From assembly GCA_003024985.2 (NCBI GenBank), contig PXIH01S0001238.1: a DNA stretch of 17,816 nt; one strand, written 5' to 3'. The position numbers were made by a program, and so were the translations under genes. The notes beneath the pieces were generated by a model that was not told where the DNA came from, searched no databases, and saw only the letters and a list, made by a program, of their open reading frames with translations. Origin of the DNA: Euperipatoides rowelli. Lineage: Eukaryota; Onychophora; Udeonychophora; Euonychophora; Peripatopsidae. Positions 16,711 to 17,816 of the stretch are shown one piece after another. Numbering within the stretch: the stretch's first letter is position 1; the number at the start of each line of letters is the position of its first letter.

Positions 16711-17403
16711 CTATAAAAAAGAATAAAGGAAATATTTATTGGTAACGGTTGAAAACAATAGCTAATATCATTAATGAAATGCATGATATACTCTATTCTA
16801 AATCTAAAAAACACAAAAAACAATGAGTTCACAGGATACACAATTTTATTATACCAGTAAAGGATTTTCTATAAAAGAATAGCGAAGCATTGAATACATC
16901 ATTGAGCAATGTGCCGAGCCACCCACAACAATACAATTAAAGAACCTTGGAGTATTTAAATGTGTTATCACACTATCCGTGTGGAATGAAATACATGAAG
17001 AAATTAGCATAAGTACCTAAATAAATGCAAGTGATCTCTGCAAATGTTGGTTTTACAATAAAACAAACCGTTAAGCACGGAGAAACAAACTATAACTACA
17101 TTTGTTATAGCCCTCCCCTCCATACAGAAATTCAGACCCTAGAATTTAGGACAATCTAAATTAAAAAAATAAAATAATGCACTGTATTATTTCCACAATA
17201 ATAATGTACAAAAAATAATTATTTTTACAATATAGGCCTAGAGCTTAATATATGTTTGAAGATTTAAACACAATTTTTGTCCATAGAAAAAAAATTTAAG
17301 GATTCATTGACCACTATTACTAACTTTATCAGATCATGATATGGCTGATCTCAGTAATCTGATAAAATAATAGCACCTATGTTTCCTAATTGAACTTTTA
17401 ATA
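16711..17403. other. Likely intron of the minus-strand gene
   Basis: AT-rich, no second exon recognised. A slightly GC-richer patch (about 16895-16960, GTGCCGAGCCACCC) and the short inverted repeat at 17325-17366 are the only structure. Confidence 0.4.
17325..17366. repeat. 10-bp perfect inverted repeat
   Basis: TTTATCAGAT and ATCTGATAAA separated by 22 nt, 40 bp before the DUF4817-type element. May be coincidental. Confidence 0.5.
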
Positions 17404-17816
17404 TACAGGGTTACTATAAAAAAAATGAGTTTTAATGTGATATGGAACCAAAATTGTGAAACAGGTAGACATGCAATATGCGTAGTAGCACAGAGCTGAA
17501 ATGAAAGTTTTTATGACTGCAGCTTTGTGAGACAGCGTCGCATGAGCGGACGTTGCAATATGTAAGAAAAATGACCGCTACACTGGTAGAGAAGGCTTTT
17601 TGTATGCTCGAATTAGCGGAAACAAACTCTGTTCCTGTTTATTTTAGATCACGATATGGTAAACCTCCACCTACATGGCAGTCCATCTATGACTGGAACA
17701 AGAAATTTCAGAACACTGGTTGTTTATGCAAAGGGAAAGTCCTGGGAGGACATGCTCGGCTGTGATCGCGCTGCAGATAGCCATTTTCACATTTTGCGAT
17801 TTTTTAATCCTTGTTG
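17404..17816 (+). mobile_element. 5' part of a DUF4817-type DNA transposon, runs off the right edge
   Basis: The element seems to start at TACAGGGTTACTATAAAAAA (17404), similar to the TACAGGGTGTCTAT at 6541, followed by about 165 bp of leader and the N-terminal transposase reading frame. The 3' part is outside the window. TA at the border would fit a mariner/Tc-like insertion. Confidence 0.6.
17571..17765 (+). pseudogene. N-terminal helix-turn-helix (DUF4817-like) of a transposase, broken
   Basis: The likely start is the ATG at 17571 (MTATLVEKAFCMLELAETNS); earlier in-frame codons lack a Met. It continues with YFRSRYGKPPPTWQSIYDWN and KKFQNTGCLCKGKVLGG, then ends at TGA 17763-17765 after HARL. 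In arthropods a domain with EKAFC..E, an FR.RYG, PP, IY.W..KF and TGC.CKGK, preceding a DDE domain, heads a mariner/Tc-type transposase and binds the element ends. Here the normal Gly-Arg-Pro continuation is lost after CKGK, suggesting a frameshift, and the spacing between NSV and FRSRYG looks short. It is inactive. It is likely of the same family as the C-terminal remnant at 6855-6986. Confidence 0.7.

Overview
This is an AT-rich (roughly 70% A+T by eye) animal nuclear sequence with long homopolymer runs, almost no long open frames, and a dense layering of decayed transposable elements. Box-bearing tRNA-derived SINEs, a copia-type retroelement, a piggyBac-type MITE, hAT ends, Helitron-like ends and a DUF4817-type transposase point to an arthropod, most likely an insect with a large repeat-rich genome. 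The species cannot be fixed from the sequence. Nothing here looks bacterial, and there is no operon, CRISPR array or rRNA.

Layout, left to right. Positions 1-376 hold a minus-strand coding relic that leaves the window at its left edge; it has 96 open codons, an upstream ATG in the same frame, and an ETS plus YY1 site pair just before that ATG. Positions 687-1311 are a 625-bp element with ~110-bp inverted ends. Positions 2127-2620 are a three-unit minisatellite, 2885-2939 a perfect 24-bp hairpin, and 4276-4581 a tandem pair of Helitron-like units. Positions 5171-5878 hold two unrecognised open segments separated by a 250-bp MITE.

Positions 6377-10949 form a composite nest. Two diverged inverted arms enclose a SINE, the tail of a DDE transposase, a copia element missing its 5' end and its RNase H, G-rich repeats and a hAT-like end. 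The left arm also carries a 115-bp MITE whose empty site survives in the right arm.

The right half contains a 213-bp piggyBac-type MITE in TTAA (11522-11734), a full-length SINE with a 13-bp target duplication (12481-12917), a GC-richer unresolved island (13560-13840), and a 739-bp hAT element with an exact 8-bp duplication (14521-15259). These are followed by a palindromic TACTGTA-rich tract, a likely last coding exon of a host gene on the minus strand (16620-16710), and the start of a DUF4817-type transposon that runs off the right edge.

The only candidates for living host genes are the minus-strand exon at 16.6 kb and, less surely, the open segments near 5.2-5.9 kb. The rest reads as intronic or intergenic DNA built up by successive insertions. 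The best-supported new material is the set of short non-autonomous elements whose ends and target duplications are visible here. I found no clear new biological system beyond them.
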